Positions 31,984 through 42,158 of a stretch of 64,000 bases of DNA are shown in pieces. The stretch is from Pontibacter sp. FD36. GTDB taxonomy: Bacteria; Bacteroidota; Bacteroidia; Cytophagales; Hymenobacteraceae. Position 1 is the stretch's first letter, and every line of letters begins with the position of its first letter. The notes below the pieces were generated by a model. It was not told where the DNA came from. It saw only the letters and a program-made list of their open reading frames with translations, and searched no databases. Position numbers and translations under genes: made by a program. Where the stretch lies: contig NZ_JADPMP010000002.1 of assembly GCF_015686655.1 (NCBI RefSeq), positions 248,001 to 312,000 of the forward strand, read 5' to 3'.

Positions 31984-34542
31984 TTAAACTTCATCCTCAG
32001 CTGCTTCCGGATCTATCTGATTATCAGGTTGCAAGGAGTCTTCCGGTTTCAGTTCTGACTGCTCCATCAGGGCTTCAGTTACTTCTTCCTCGTTCTCCAT
32101 CTCCACTTTTGCCACGGATGAAATCTGGTCGCCTTCTGTCAGTTTAATCAGTCGTACGCCCTGTGTAGCGCGGCCAATCACACGTATATCAGCTACGCGA
32201 AGTCGGATTGTGATACCTGAACGGTTAATGATCATCAGGTCATCCGTATCTACCACGCCTTTGATAGCCACCAGCTTGCCGGTTTTGTCCGTTACGTTCA
32301 GGGTCTTCACCCCTTTTCCGCCGCGGTTCGTTATACGGTATTCTTCCAGCAGTGAACGCTTTCCAAATCCGTTTTCAGAAACTACTAGCAGTTCTGTGTT
32401 CTCGTTTTCTACACAAACCATACCAACTACCTTATCGTCAGCTCCGGCCAGTGTTACACCGCGCACACCGGCAGCGTTTCGACCCATTGGTCTCACCTGG
32501 TGCTCGTTGAAGCGGATGGCTCGTCCGGAACCCAGCGCAATGATGATTTCGCTGTTGCCTGTGGTCAGCTGTACGTCCAGCAGACGGTCGCCGTCATTGA
32601 TCGTGATCGCATTGATACCGTTGGTACGTGGTCTGGAGTATGCTTCCAGCACGGTCTTTTTGATCGTGCCTTGCTCAGTACAGAATACCAGATTGTGGTT
32701 CAGCACGAAATCCTGGTTTTTCAGGTCACGCACATTGATCACCGCACGTATCTTATCGTCCTTCTCAATGTTGATCAGGTTTTGGATAGCACGTCCTTTG
32801 GTGGTCTTCCCTCCTTCCGGAATCTCGTACACTTTCATCCAGAACACACGACCGAACTCTGTGAAGAACAGCATGTGATGGTGGGTGCTGGCAACAAACA
32901 GGTGTTCTGTGAAGTCACTCTCTTTAGAGGCGGCCACTCCACGTGAACCAACACCACCTCGGCTTTGGCTACGGTACTCACTCAGTGAAGTGCGCTTAAT
33001 GTAACCTTCATGCGAAATGGTGATCACCATGTTTTCTTCCGGAATCATGTCCTCGTAAGAAATATCGCCGGTAGAAGCCTCGATGCTGGTACGACGTACG
33101 TCGCCGTAGCGCTCTTTTATTTCATTTAACTCGTCTTTGATGATCTGCATACGCAGGCTTTCATCATTCAAAACAGAAGTCAGGTAGTCGATCAGTTTCA
33201 TGATCTCGGCATACTCTGCCTGGATCTTGTCACGCTCCAGACCGGTCAGACGCTGCAGACGCATGTCAAGGATAGCACGAGCCTGAATTTCAGATAAGGC
33301 AAAACGCTCCATAAGGCTATTGCGGGCAACCTCAGGGTCACGGGAAGAACGGATCAGGTTGATCACTTCGTCCAGGTTGTCCAGGGCGATCAGCAAGCCT
33401 TCCAGGATATGGGCACGCTTTCTGGCTTCGTCCAGTTCGTACTGTGTTCTGCGGATCACCACCTCGTGTCTGTGTTCTACGAAGTGATGGATCAGGTCTT
33501 TCAGATTCAGCGTCATCGGGCGGCCTTTTACCAGGGCCACGTTGTTCACGCCAAACGAAGACTGCAGCTGCGTATACTTGTATAAGTTGTTGAGTACTAC
33601 GTTAGGTATGGCATCGCGCTTCAAGTCATACACGATGCGCAAACCGTCACGGTCAGACTCGTCACGCAGGTCAGCTATACCTTCGATTTTCTTCTCGTTG
33701 ATCAGGGCAGCAGTCTTCTCAATAAGAGAAGCCTTGTTCACCATGTAAGGAATCTCCGTTACGATGATCTGCTCTTTGCCCGTAGCAGTTGTTTCGAAAT
33801 TAGCGCGTCCACGCATCAGCACACGACCACGGCCTGTTTCAAAAGCGGCCTTCACGCCATCATAGCCATAGATGATACCACCAGTCGGGAAGTCCGGCGC
33901 TGTGATGTAGTGCATCAGTTCAGCTATCGTGATCTCCCTGTTGTCAATGTAAGCGATTGTACCGTTGATGACTTCGGTCAGGTTGTGTGGCGCCATGTTG
34001 GTGGCCATACCTACCGCGATACCGGAAGTACCGTTCACCAGCAGGTTCGGGAACTTAGCCGGCATCACCGATGGCTCCTTCAGGGAGTCGTCGAAGTTCG
34101 GCACGAAGTCTACCGTGTTTTTATCGAGGTCAGTGAGCAGCTCGTCGGCTATACGCTTGAGGCGGGCCTCTGTGTAACGCATCGCAGCTGGTGAGTCACC
34201 GTCAATGGAGCCGTAGTTACCCTGACCGTCAACCAGCGGGTAACGCAGCGACCACTCCTGAGCCATACGCACCATGGTCTCGTATACCGAGGAGTCACCG
34301 TGCGGGTGATACTTGCCCAGCACCTCTCCTACGATACGCGCTGACTTCTTGTAGGACTTGTTATAGGATACCCCCAGTTCAGACATACCGTACAGCACAC
34401 GGCGGTGTACTGGCTTCAGGCCGTCTCTCACATCGGGTAAGGCTCTGGAAATGATAACAGACATTGAGTAGTCGATGTATGCACCGCGCATCTCGTCTTC
34501 AATGTTGATCGGTATTATTCGTTCGCCTTCGTTCATGTTCAA
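31984..34542 (-). CDS. gyrA: DNA gyrase subunit A
   Basis: The 852-residue protein cuts and rejoins DNA for negative supercoiling, together with GyrB (outside this window). The active tyrosine is Tyr123 in [10 protein letters not shown]. The quinolone-resistance region reads [10 protein letters not shown] (79-88), with serine at the common resistance position. [11 protein letters not shown] in the C-terminal wing is a GyrA-box-like segment, and the six-bladed wing is present. The C-terminal acidic tail ([16 protein letters not shown]) is longer than usual. It has the length of a full gyrase and is not ParC. Confidence 0.97.
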   Translation of the reverse strand: MNMNEGERIIPINIEDEMRGAYIDYSMSVIISRALPDVRDGLKPVHRRVLYGMSELGVSYNKSYKKSARIVGEVLGKYHPHGDSSVYETMVRMAQEWSLRYPLVDGQGNYGSIDGDSPAAMRYTEARLKRIADELLTDLDKNTVDFVPNFDDSLKEPSVMPAKFPNLLVNGTSGIAVGMATNMAPHNLTEVINGTIAYIDNREITIAELMHYITAPDFPTGGIIYGYDGVKAAFETGRGRVLMRGRANFETTATGKEQIIVTEIPYMVNKASLIEKTAALINEKKIEGIADLRDESDRDGLRIVYDLKRDAIPNVVLNNLYKYTQLQSSFGVNNVALVKGRPMTLNLKDLIHHFVEHRHEVVIRRTQYELDEARKRAHILEGLLIALDNLDEVINLIRSSRDPEVARNSLMERFALSEIQARAILDMRLQRLTGLERDKIQAEYAEIMKLIDYLTSVLNDESLRMQIIKDELNEIKERYGDVRRTSIEASTGDISYEDMIPEENMVITISHEGYIKRTSLSEYRSQSRGGVGSRGVAASKESDFTEHLFVASTHHHMLFFTEFGRVFWMKVYEIPEGGKTTKGRAIQNLINIEKDDKIRAVINVRDLKNQDFVLNHNLVFCTEQGTIKKTVLEAYSRPRTNGINAITINDGDRLLDVQLTTGNSEIIIALGSGRAIRFNEHQVRPMGRNAAGVRGVTLAGADDKVVGMVCVENENTELLVVSENGFGKRSLLEEYRITNRGGKGVKTLNVTDKTGKLVAIKGVVDTDDLMIINRSGITIRLRVADIRVIGRATQGVRLIKLTEGDQISSVAKVEMENEEEVTEALMEQSELKPEDSLQPDNQIDPEAAEDEV

Positions 34543-34603
34543 GGTCTAAATAATAGTTTTGTGTTGGTTGATATACTTTTCAGGCGAAAGCCTGTAACGT
34601 TCA

Positions 34604-34846
34604 TTAGTTTTTGCGCTGGCTCTTGTCGTTGGTGCGCTTGTGCACCTCCCCTGTTTGCTTCGGCAGCTTTTCGCCTATTTTGGGGTTTTGTTTTTTGTGA
34701 ATGGGCTGGCCGCGGAATTCCTGCTCACCGTGTGCATGCACCATCCGTACCTGGCAGGGACCGATAGGACAAAGTGGTTTGCAGGAGGATACAGTCAGAA
34801 GCAGCAGAGCAGCGCTAAAGGGTAAAAGCAGTCGGATTTTTGCCAT
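34604..34846 (-). CDS. Small lipoprotein
   Basis: An 80-residue protein with a signal peptide (MAKIRLLLPFSAALLLLTVSS) and a lipobox cysteine at position 22. The mature part (KPLCPIGPCQVRMVHAHGEQ followed by a basic, lysine-rich tail) contains no enzyme motif. It ends 61 bases upstream of the gyrA start, on the same strand. It is probably an outer-membrane-anchored small protein of unknown role. Confidence 0.7.
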   Translation of the reverse strand: MAKIRLLLPFSAALLLLTVSSCKPLCPIGPCQVRMVHAHGEQEFRGQPIHKKQNPKIGEKLPKQTGEVHKRTNDKSQRKN

Positions 34847-34993
34847 GCATGTTGGGTTATGAAGAGCACTGGAAACAGTTGTTGCGCTCTTGCAGCCTTA
34901 TCATACAAAAGTAGTAAAATTTGGATTAATAAACCAGTGTTTCAGGGGATAGTTTAGCTGCTCTGAGCGCGGCTTTTATACCTGCTTTACACC

Positions 34994-35770
34994 TCAGGCG
35001 GGGTGAAAGCCATTGATCGTAAAACCACCGTCTACGGCCAATGTCTGACCAGTGATATAGGCTGCTGCCGGCATGCAAAGGTAGGCCACGGCACCTGCTA
35101 CATCCTCGGGTTTTCCAATCACGCGCATAGGCGTTCGGATCAGTACCTCGTGTAGGTACTTTTCATCTTGCAGCACAGTCTGGGCGAGCGGCGTGCTGAT
35201 GTACCAGGGTGCAACGGCATTGACACGGATTCCGTCCGCAGCCCACTCCCCTGCCAGGTTTTTGGTAAGTTGCACCAGTGCAGCCTTGGTCATGCCGTAA
35301 ATGGCACCTGTTCGCACATGCGTAAGTCCTGCCACCGAAGTAACATGAATGATATTGCCCTGTTCAGATGCTTTAAGCAGCGGATAAAAGCCGCGACTCA
35401 GTTCAAAGGCTGAGCGCAGATTAGTGCTCATCACAAAATCGTATTCTTCAGGGGTATATTCTGTTACCGGCTTGCGTATGTTGGTGCCCACATTGTTGAC
35501 CAGTATATCCAGCGCACCCCAGAGAGTTTGCACTGTGTCCTGCAGCTTCTGGCGACCTTCTGCAGTGCTTACATCAGCTACGAGCACCTGCAGTCCTTCA
35601 GGAAACTTTTCCTGTAACTGCTGCAGGTCTGCTTCTTTGCGTGCCACAGCCAGCACTTCGGCTCCTAAGGCAATAAACTCTTCTACAATCGCGGCGCCTA
35701 TACCTTTGGAGCCTCCTGTTACAACGGCTTTTTTGCCACGGAGCAACCATCTTGCTGATGTCATACGCAT
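34994..35770 (-). CDS. SDR family oxidoreductase, tropinone-reductase-like
   Basis: A 258-residue NAD(P)-dependent short-chain dehydrogenase. It has TGGSKGIG (18-25), the NNVG stabilising motif (91-94), the catalytic Tyr and Lys in YGMTK, and PWYISTPLA after the active site. The last strand is typical (TLAVDGGF). Its start is within a few bases of the metal-dependent hydrolase stop, so both are probably in one transcript. The substrate is unknown. Met1 or Met3 could be the start. Confidence 0.85.
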   Translation of the reverse strand: MRMTSARWLLRGKKAVVTGGSKGIGAAIVEEFIALGAEVLAVARKEADLQQLQEKFPEGLQVLVADVSTAEGRQKLQDTVQTLWGALDILVNNVGTNIRKPVTEYTPEEYDFVMSTNLRSAFELSRGFYPLLKASEQGNIIHVTSVAGLTHVRTGAIYGMTKAALVQLTKNLAGEWAADGIRVNAVAPWYISTPLAQTVLQDEKYLHEVLIRTPMRVIGKPEDVAGAVAYLCMPAAAYITGQTLAVDGGFTINGFHPA

Positions 35771-35774
35771 TGAC

Positions 35775-36794
35775 TTAATCTTTATTTCCCAGAATACGAT
35801 TTAGATAGGCTTTGAGGTAGTCACCGTCTATTTTCGGGCGGTTGTTTATTTCTTCAAAGTTTAGTGAGCCATCCTGCTCCCGCCAGATATGGTAAACGAA
35901 CACATACTGTCCTTTGCCTTCCTGCCAGCCATCAAACTGACCGAATCGTAAATCTTTGATGTATATACCTCGCTCAACTTCTTCTACCGCATGATAGCCT
36001 TTGGTGATCTCCAGCAGGCGCTCCATCTTCGGATGGCCCCGGTATTCGTCCAGTAAATGTTCCTGCCGTGGCTCAAAGCTATACCTGATATCCCGGTCCT
36101 GGTCCAACAAGGAGTAGAAGCCAGTATAAAAGCCATCGTCCGTAGCCGCAGTGACAGACCAGAGAAGGGTGTTCAAAGGAGTGGCTTTCACGATCTCAGA
36201 TTCAAAGCGTATACCTTGATCTTGCAGGCTTTCAGTGAACGCATTTTTAGCATAAGCCTGAGCTCCAAATGAGAAGAGGATGTAGAGGGAGCTGATAATC
36301 AGACCAGCATTGTTCCAGCGTCGACGCTTGGGATTTCGCCTGTCATAGAACATGACGGCAATCACGCAGATCAGAAAGGGTACGGTATACAGCGGGTCTA
36401 TCACAAAGATGTTGTAGAATGCTACCCCGTAGTTGCTGAAGGGCCACAATAACTGAGTCCCCCAAGTTGTAAAGCTGTCCAGTATGGCGTGGGTAGTGAA
36501 GCCCAGAAAAAACAGCAGGGTCCAGTCGCGGAAGCTGGCATGTTCGTTCTTGTAAAGTCGCCAAAGCATCCAGCCCAGCAATGGGGAGGCCACAATGGCA
36601 AAAAAGAAAGAATGTGTGACAGATCGATGGAAGCTTAACTGACCCACCATGTCCAACAGCGGATTGGCCAGTACGTCCAGATCAGGTATAGTGCCGGCTA
36701 TGGCGCCCCAAAGCAGAGCCTTGTTGCCCAGCTTGCGGCCAGCCACCGCCTCGCCTACGGCGGCTCCCAGTACGATCTGTGTTAGTGAATCCAT
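35775..36794 (-). CDS. Membrane metal-dependent hydrolase (YdjM/DUF457-like)
   Basis: A 339-residue membrane protein. The opening [20 protein letters not shown] leads to several hydrophobic segments, PDLDVL (38-43) and [13 protein letters not shown] (53-65), which hold metal-binding histidines and aspartates. Helices then run to about residue 185 before a soluble C-terminal part. The family hydrolyses or modifies unknown substrates at the inner membrane. It is followed by the SDR gene and preceded by the GNAT-like gene, with very small gaps, so an operon is likely. Confidence 0.85.
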   Translation of the reverse strand: MDSLTQIVLGAAVGEAVAGRKLGNKALLWGAIAGTIPDLDVLANPLLDMVGQLSFHRSVTHSFFFAIVASPLLGWMLWRLYKNEHASFRDWTLLFFLGFTTHAILDSFTTWGTQLLWPFSNYGVAFYNIFVIDPLYTVPFLICVIAVMFYDRRNPKRRRWNNAGLIISSLYILFSFGAQAYAKNAFTESLQDQGIRFESEIVKATPLNTLLWSVTAATDDGFYTGFYSLLDQDRDIRYSFEPRQEHLLDEYRGHPKMERLLEITKGYHAVEEVERGIYIKDLRFGQFDGWQEGKGQYVFVYHIWREQDGSLNFEEINNRPKIDGDYLKAYLNRILGNKD

Positions 36795-36800
36795 CTGCTA

Positions 36801-37967
36801 CTACTTAATGATGGGGGCACGCTTGAACTCCTTTTCTCTGTCGAACAGGAAACGGTAGGTTACATAGGTTTTCAGAATGCGGCTTCCGACCTGCTCCACT
36901 ACCTTCATCATTTTCGGGTTGAAGTCCCCGATCCAGTTCATTTGCAAATCATAGTATGGGATATTTGGATTACCCTGTACCAGTTTGGCTGCAGACACCA
37001 CCATGGCTGCCTCTACGCCTTTGCCCTGGCACTCTGGTGTGATACCGAATACAATGCCATACATCGTCTTGCAGGACCCTCTCCAGCGATAGTAGGCAAA
37101 TTTGATCTTGCCCCACAGGTCCAGTTTTCCATTCACGTGCTTGAATAGCTGATTCAACTCAGGTATAGCAATGAAGAAACCGGCAGGCTCCCCGTTGTGG
37201 TAAGCGAACCAGATGATTTTTTCATCCAGGATCGGCTTCAGGGCTTTCATAATGGATTTTGCCTGTGCTTCGCCCATGGCCTTCACACCTTCATGTTTTA
37301 CCCAGCCCTTGTTGTATACGACACGAAAATCCTCGGCATACTTGTCAAGGTTGTTTCTGTCAAGGTGCTGGAAGGTATAGCTTGGGTCAGCCAGCACGCG
37401 CTGTGCTTTTTCGTGATACTCAGGTGCCAGTGGGTCGTCTACTGTACGGTAGTAAACGTATTGATTGAAGTAAAGCTCAAAACCATAGTTCTCAAACAGT
37501 TTTTGGTAATAAGCATGGTTGTAATTCATACAATAGGTAGGCTCGTAAAAGCCGTCCACCAGAAGTCCCCACCACTTGTCGCGTTCGCCGAAGTTGATGG
37601 GACCATCCATGGCTTCCATTCCTCGTTCCTGCAACCAGTTACGGCAGGCGTCGAATAGTTTGTTAGCTGCTTCCTGGTCATTGATACAGTCGAAGAAGCC
37701 CATGCCACCAGTAGGCTGTTCAAAGGAGTTTGCTGTTTTCCTGTTGATGAATGCAGCTACCCTGCCGATGGTTTCACCTGTCTCGTCCTGCAGAATCCAA
37801 CGGATGGCTTCGCCGTCACGCAGCAGTTTGTTCTTTTTGGGATCAAATACCTGGTGCACGTCCTTGTCAAGCGGCCGGATGTACTTTGGGTCTTTGCGGT
37901 ATAGCCTGACCTGCATTTTCAAAAACTCTTCAGCCAGTTCAGGTGTGTTTACTTCTATCAGTTGCAT
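36801..37967 (-). CDS. GNAT-fold protein of unknown substrate
   Basis: A 388-residue protein conserved in Bacteroidota. The opening (LIEVNTPELAEEFLKMQVRL) and the region VFGITPECQGKGVEAAMVVS (with the Q/RxxGxG/A acyl-CoA loop) fit a GNAT acyltransferase. Other parts are WFAYHNGEPAGFFIAIPELN and EIGKLK-like strands. Its substrate and product are unknown. The gene precedes the hydrolase gene with a six-base gap. Confidence 0.65.
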   Translation of the reverse strand: MQLIEVNTPELAEEFLKMQVRLYRKDPKYIRPLDKDVHQVFDPKKNKLLRDGEAIRWILQDETGETIGRVAAFINRKTANSFEQPTGGMGFFDCINDQEAANKLFDACRNWLQERGMEAMDGPINFGERDKWWGLLVDGFYEPTYCMNYNHAYYQKLFENYGFELYFNQYVYYRTVDDPLAPEYHEKAQRVLADPSYTFQHLDRNNLDKYAEDFRVVYNKGWVKHEGVKAMGEAQAKSIMKALKPILDEKIIWFAYHNGEPAGFFIAIPELNQLFKHVNGKLDLWGKIKFAYYRWRGSCKTMYGIVFGITPECQGKGVEAAMVVSAAKLVQGNPNIPYYDLQMNWIGDFNPKMMKVVEQVGSRILKTYVTYRFLFDREKEFKRAPIIK

Positions 37968-38101
37968 GGATCGGATTCAGTACTTGGATGAATCCCCAAA
38001 ATAAGTCATAAAACTTGAAAAAGCATATATAGCATCAGTTGCTTCAGGTCAAAACATTGCAAAGGAGAGGCAGTGAGGGGATTGGGAAGGGCTAAAAACA
38101 A

Positions 38102-38131
38102 AAAAGGCTTCAGATTTCTCTGAAGCCTTTT
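38102..38131 (-). terminator. Terminator after the tRNA-Thr pair
   Basis: A 12-bp stem (AAAAGGCTTCAG with CTGAAGCCTTTT), with a six-base loop and a T-run on the minus strand, sits four bases beyond the 3' end of the first tRNA. Confidence 0.85.
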
Positions 38132-38134
38132 AAG

Positions 38135-38207
<73 letters not shown>

Positions 38208-38229
38208 GGTAAAAGTACAAATAAAGTTG

Positions 38230-38302
<73 letters not shown>

Positions 38303-38432
38303 GATACTTTATTTGTGTTGCCCTATCGTTCTAAAGCGTTGCAAAGGTATAATATAGTTTTTAATATACAAACACCTCCTGCAGGATTTTTTGCCCTTTT
38401 GCGATAAGCTTTTGAGTATCAAACAGAAATTT

Positions 38433-40607
38433 TTATCTTCTGAAAGCGGCCAGCTGCCGCTGCAGGATGTCTATTCGTTTCTGCGTGTCTTCTATACGGC
38501 CTTCATACTCCTCACGCAACTTGTCTGCATTCTTGGAACGCGCAAAGAAATCGAGGTTGGTACGAAGCGTCTGGATGTCATTCTGCAGTTGTGATATCTC
38601 CCGACGCAGCGTCTGCTCTTTCTGGTACAGCTTCTGAGAGGCGTCCGGACTGTTTTTCAGACGGTCTACCTGCAGCTGCGCCAGCATAGTAGCACGATCA
38701 TCGTAGTGCAGATCAGGCACGCGTTCCAGGTAACGCTCCATCAGTGACAGGAACTTCTCTTCTACCCTTGCGCTTACACGTTTGTTACCGGCATCCAGGG
38801 TGCTCCACTCCGCTACGATCTTGTTGTAGTCTTCCAGCGAGGTGGTTGTGTTAGGCTGTGCCAGTTCTTCTGTTACGCGGTCGCACAGGGCCAGCTTTTC
38901 TGAAGACAGTTTCTCCATTTCGGCCCCTTTCTGTTGTTCCTGCACCTGCTTGCGATCAAAGAACTCGTTGCAGGCGGCTCTGAAGCGCTGCCATATCTTG
39001 TCGGAATGCTTGTCCGGCACGCGGCCTATGGTCTTCCACTTCTTCTGGAGCTGGATCATTTTCTCCTTGGTGGCATTCCAGTCTGTGCTTTCTTTCAGGC
39101 TTTCAGCCTGTTCGCACAGCTCAGTCTTCAGGCGCAGGTTCTGCATTTTCTGTTCATCCAGCCCCTTAAAGAACTGATTCTTATGCTGGAAGAATGCTTT
39201 ATAATTGCTCCAGAAAGTCTTGTTGACTTCTTCTGCGTATTCTTTCGGTACGAGGCCGGCATTGTCCCACTCTTCTTTAAGCTTCTGGATCTCATCGGTT
39301 TTGTCGCGCCACTCGTTGATGCGGTCAGTGTTGAAGCTTTGGAACTCCTGTAGACGATCCAGCAGGCTACGCTTCTTCTCCAGGTTAGCCAGCTCAACAG
39401 TTTTGCGCTCTTCCATGTAAGTGCGACGGTGCTCGTGCACTTTCTCAGAGGCCTGTATGAAGCGCTCCCAGATTGTGTCGCGCTGCTCATTAGGCACCGG
39501 GCCAATGTTCTTCCATTCTTCGTGCAAATGACGAAGCTCCTGCAGGGCTTTGTTAATGGAAGGCTCGTTCTGAAGGGCTTCGGCGCGCTCGATTAACTGC
39601 ACTTTGGCGTCCAGGTTACGGCGTCTGTCCAGCTCCTTCATTTCGAAGAACATGCTGCGGTTGTTATAGAAGATGTCTAGCAGGGCGTGATACGAATCCC
39701 ATAGCTCCTGCGCTTCGCCTGGCGGCACCGGACCTATGCTCTTCCACTCACTCTGTAGTTTCTTCAGTTCATCGCTGCTGTTTTTGGTTTCTGCTGATTC
39801 CACCAAGGTACGCAACTGTTGCAGCAGTTCACGCTTGCGCTCCAGGTTTCGCTGGCGCTGCTCCTCGCTGTGCTGACGCTCCTGGTAACGTGCCTCGCGG
39901 TAGGCAGTATAGAGTTGCTCCAGCTCGCTATGCTCCATCGGTGCATGGTACTCAAAGTCTTCTTCGGTACCTCCCTCCTGACGGAATCGGTCTAGTGCCT
40001 GGTTTTTCTCAACCTGGAATTTATCTTCATACTGGCGATGGATTTCCTGGATCTTCTTGTACTTGCGTTTTGCATCAGGTCCTTTGAGAAGCTGGGCCAA
40101 ATGGTTGCGCAGTTCCTCCATCGACATTTCACTGTAATCTGTGTGGTCATCCTCGTCCAACTCTTCGTCGTCATGATGATCATCAGCTGCTGGAGACTTT
40201 GTTTCTGCCGCCGTCGTTGAGGCGGTTGGTGAAGAGTCTACAAGTGTTTCTGCTTGTGCAGGTGTTTCCGTTTCAGACGTAGTAGCTGATTCGGTTTCAG
40301 ATGCTGCAGCTGTTTCCGCCTCCGGCAGGTTAGCATCTGCAAAGGCTTCTGTTATTTTTTCTGTTTCTGACGTTTCTGCCTCAGAAGCCAGTTCTGGTTT
40401 TATTTCAGGCTGTTCTTCTTTGGGCACACCTTGTTCCGTTGGATTGTCCTGTGCGCTTTCTTTTTGTGCGTTGATTTCGGCGAGGCGCTGTTCTACAATG
40501 TCCATCGGCGACGAGGCCTGCTGCTCGTTGGCTTGTGCTTCGTCTTGTGGCCGGGGCTTGTTGGCCTCAGCTCCGTTTGCGTCGGTGTGCTGTTTATCAG
40601 TTGTCAT
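38433..40607 (-). CDS. DUF349 repeat protein, highly charged
   Basis: A 724-residue, mostly helical protein of DUF349 repeats (repeating elements such as LKEEWDNAGLVPKEYAEEVN, WKTIGRVPDKHSDKIWQRFR and WKNIGPVPNEQRDTIWERFI). The first 160 residues are acidic and rich in Ala, Glu, Thr and Ser and probably disordered, and a coiled-coil region ends the chain. DUF349 proteins are common in Bacteroidota and have no confirmed function that I can name. Its stop lies 130 bases from the upstream tRNA, and it is preceded by the AlgH-like gene. Confidence 0.9.
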   Translation of the reverse strand: MTTDKQHTDANGAEANKPRPQDEAQANEQQASSPMDIVEQRLAEINAQKESAQDNPTEQGVPKEEQPEIKPELASEAETSETEKITEAFADANLPEAETAAASETESATTSETETPAQAETLVDSSPTASTTAAETKSPAADDHHDDEELDEDDHTDYSEMSMEELRNHLAQLLKGPDAKRKYKKIQEIHRQYEDKFQVEKNQALDRFRQEGGTEEDFEYHAPMEHSELEQLYTAYREARYQERQHSEEQRQRNLERKRELLQQLRTLVESAETKNSSDELKKLQSEWKSIGPVPPGEAQELWDSYHALLDIFYNNRSMFFEMKELDRRRNLDAKVQLIERAEALQNEPSINKALQELRHLHEEWKNIGPVPNEQRDTIWERFIQASEKVHEHRRTYMEERKTVELANLEKKRSLLDRLQEFQSFNTDRINEWRDKTDEIQKLKEEWDNAGLVPKEYAEEVNKTFWSNYKAFFQHKNQFFKGLDEQKMQNLRLKTELCEQAESLKESTDWNATKEKMIQLQKKWKTIGRVPDKHSDKIWQRFRAACNEFFDRKQVQEQQKGAEMEKLSSEKLALCDRVTEELAQPNTTTSLEDYNKIVAEWSTLDAGNKRVSARVEEKFLSLMERYLERVPDLHYDDRATMLAQLQVDRLKNSPDASQKLYQKEQTLRREISQLQNDIQTLRTNLDFFARSKNADKLREEYEGRIEDTQKRIDILQRQLAAFRR

Positions 40608-40633
40608 GACTTCAGGTTATAGTCCACGTTTTG

Positions 40634-41203
40634 TCAGTTCAGGCGGGGGTCTACGGGGTAGTTTGACAGTACCTTGTATTTCCCGCCCATTTGGCGCAGT
40701 ATGTTTCGCCAAAGCGTATCTGCTTCCAAATTAAATAATTTATTCGCAGCATTGTTGTTCACGATCCAAACATTTTTGTCGATCTCCTCCTGCAGCTGGC
40801 CAGGTGTCCATCCGGAGTAGCCAAGAAAGAACTTGATATCTGCCGGTGTTACCTCTCCTGTGCCGATCATGGTGCGCAGCGACTCAAAGTCGCCACCCCA
40901 ATACAGATTGTCGTCCAACTGCACTGCCTGCGGCAGATCCGGTATCTGGTGTACATAATGCAAGGTGTTGTATTGCACAGGTCCCCCTATACCTAGTTCG
41001 GCTTCAAATGAATCATTATAAATATCAACCACATCAGACAGCTTAAGGTTTGACAATCGGTTGAGTACCAGCCCAAATGTCCCCTCTCCTTCCACGTGAC
41101 TGCAGATCAGCACCACAGTTCGCTCAAAGTTCGGGTCTCCAAGGTATGGCTCCGATATTAGTATGCTGCCGTTTTGTGGCTTATTTTCGCTTTCTTCCTC
41201 CAT
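40634..41203 (-). CDS. YqgE/AlgH family protein
   Basis: A 189-residue protein of the YqgE/AlgH family. Its hallmarks are GSILISEPYLGDPNFERTVV (12-31), TFGLVLNRLSN, GGPVQYNTLHYVH and FFLGYSGWTPGQLQEEI. The fold is known from structures but the role is unclear. In Pseudomonas, AlgH was first linked to alginate regulation. It ends 26 bases before the DUF349 gene on the same strand, so the two may be co-transcribed. Confidence 0.92.
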   Translation of the reverse strand: MEEESENKPQNGSILISEPYLGDPNFERTVVLICSHVEGEGTFGLVLNRLSNLKLSDVVDIYNDSFEAELGIGGPVQYNTLHYVHQIPDLPQAVQLDDNLYWGGDFESLRTMIGTGEVTPADIKFFLGYSGWTPGQLQEEIDKNVWIVNNNAANKLFNLEADTLWRNILRQMGGKYKVLSNYPVDPRLN

Positions 41204-41450
41204 TGTTCTCCAGGGTTTAGTTGCTTTACCTTACAAAAACTACTGGCCTGGCAGGCCTGGCAATCGCTATTTATACCTTCTTACGGAAACAACACATTAG
41301 GGTACAGTTCACTTCCTTTAACAAAGCCATTCAAAACATTTGATAACGGGACGAAACCTGTAAGCACTGGAAATAAGTCTTCTAATTTTATAAAATATTT
41401 TTAAATTATTGCAATATTAATTAAAATTTAAGCCTCAGCCGATTATTTTA

Positions 41451-41458
41451 TAATTTTG
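41451..41458 (+). promoter_or_regulatory. pdxH promoter -7 box
   Basis: TAATTTTG matches TAnnTTTG exactly, 20 bases upstream of the pdxH ATG. A TTTA at 41427 could serve as a weak -33 element. Confidence 0.45.
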
Positions 41459-41478
41459 AGCAAAACATCTAGTCCTCT

Positions 41479-42129
41479 ATGCCGCTACAGCATGACATTG
41501 CCTCTATCCGGAAGAATTACTCCCGGCAGGCTCTTACTGAAGAATCCGTTTCCAATGACCCGCTTGACCAGTTTAAGGTATGGCTGAATGAGGCTATCCA
41601 TTCGGAGGTGCTGGAGCCTACGGCGCTGGTGCTTTCTACCGTGTCGGCTGATTGTCGCCCTTCGTCACGTGTGGTGCTTTTAAAGGAAGTTTCTTCGGAG
41701 GGTTTTGTGTTTTTTACCAATTACGAAAGCCGCAAAGGACAGGAAATGGCGGAGCGGCCTTATGGCTCGATGACCTTTTTCTGGGCGGAGCTGGAGCGGC
41801 AGGTGCGCATTGAAGGCACTATAGAGAAAGTGGCCCCGGAGGTATCGGATGTGTACTTCCACAGCCGTCCGCGCGGCAGCCAGATCGGGGCCTGGGCCTC
41901 GCCGCAGAGCCGTGAGATAAACAACCGTGAAGAGCTGGAACAGGCAGAGGCGAAATATGAACAAGACTTTGCCAGTCTGGATGTAGTACCCCGTCCGCAG
42001 CACTGGGGAGGCTATGTGCTGAAGCCGGAGCGTATTGAGTTCTGGCAAGGCCGCCCAAACCGATTGCACGACCGCATCGTGTTTGAACAAGCCGACACCC
42101 GATGGAACCGCAAAAGGCTCGCACCCTGA
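41479..42129 (+). CDS. pdxH: Pyridoxamine/pyridoxine 5'-phosphate oxidase
   Basis: A 216-residue FMN enzyme that oxidises pyridoxine or pyridoxamine 5'-phosphate to pyridoxal 5'-phosphate. The family motifs are RVVLLKEVSSEGFVFFTNYE (62-82) for FMN, SMTFFWAELERQVRIEG, and the C-terminal WGGYVLKPERIEFWQGRPNR with the substrate-binding RxH-like RLHDR. The length fits E. coli PdxH. A Bacteroidetes-type -7 box is 20 bases upstream. The DUF1015 gene follows after 29 bases. Confidence 0.96.
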   Translation: MPLQHDIASIRKNYSRQALTEESVSNDPLDQFKVWLNEAIHSEVLEPTALVLSTVSADCRPSSRVVLLKEVSSEGFVFFTNYESRKGQEMAERPYGSMTFFWAELERQVRIEGTIEKVAPEVSDVYFHSRPRGSQIGAWASPQSREINNREELEQAEAKYEQDFASLDVVPRPQHWGGYVLKPERIEFWQGRPNRLHDRIVFEQADTRWNRKRLAP

Positions 42130-42158
42130 TTCTATACCTATACCTGTAAACGAACCTG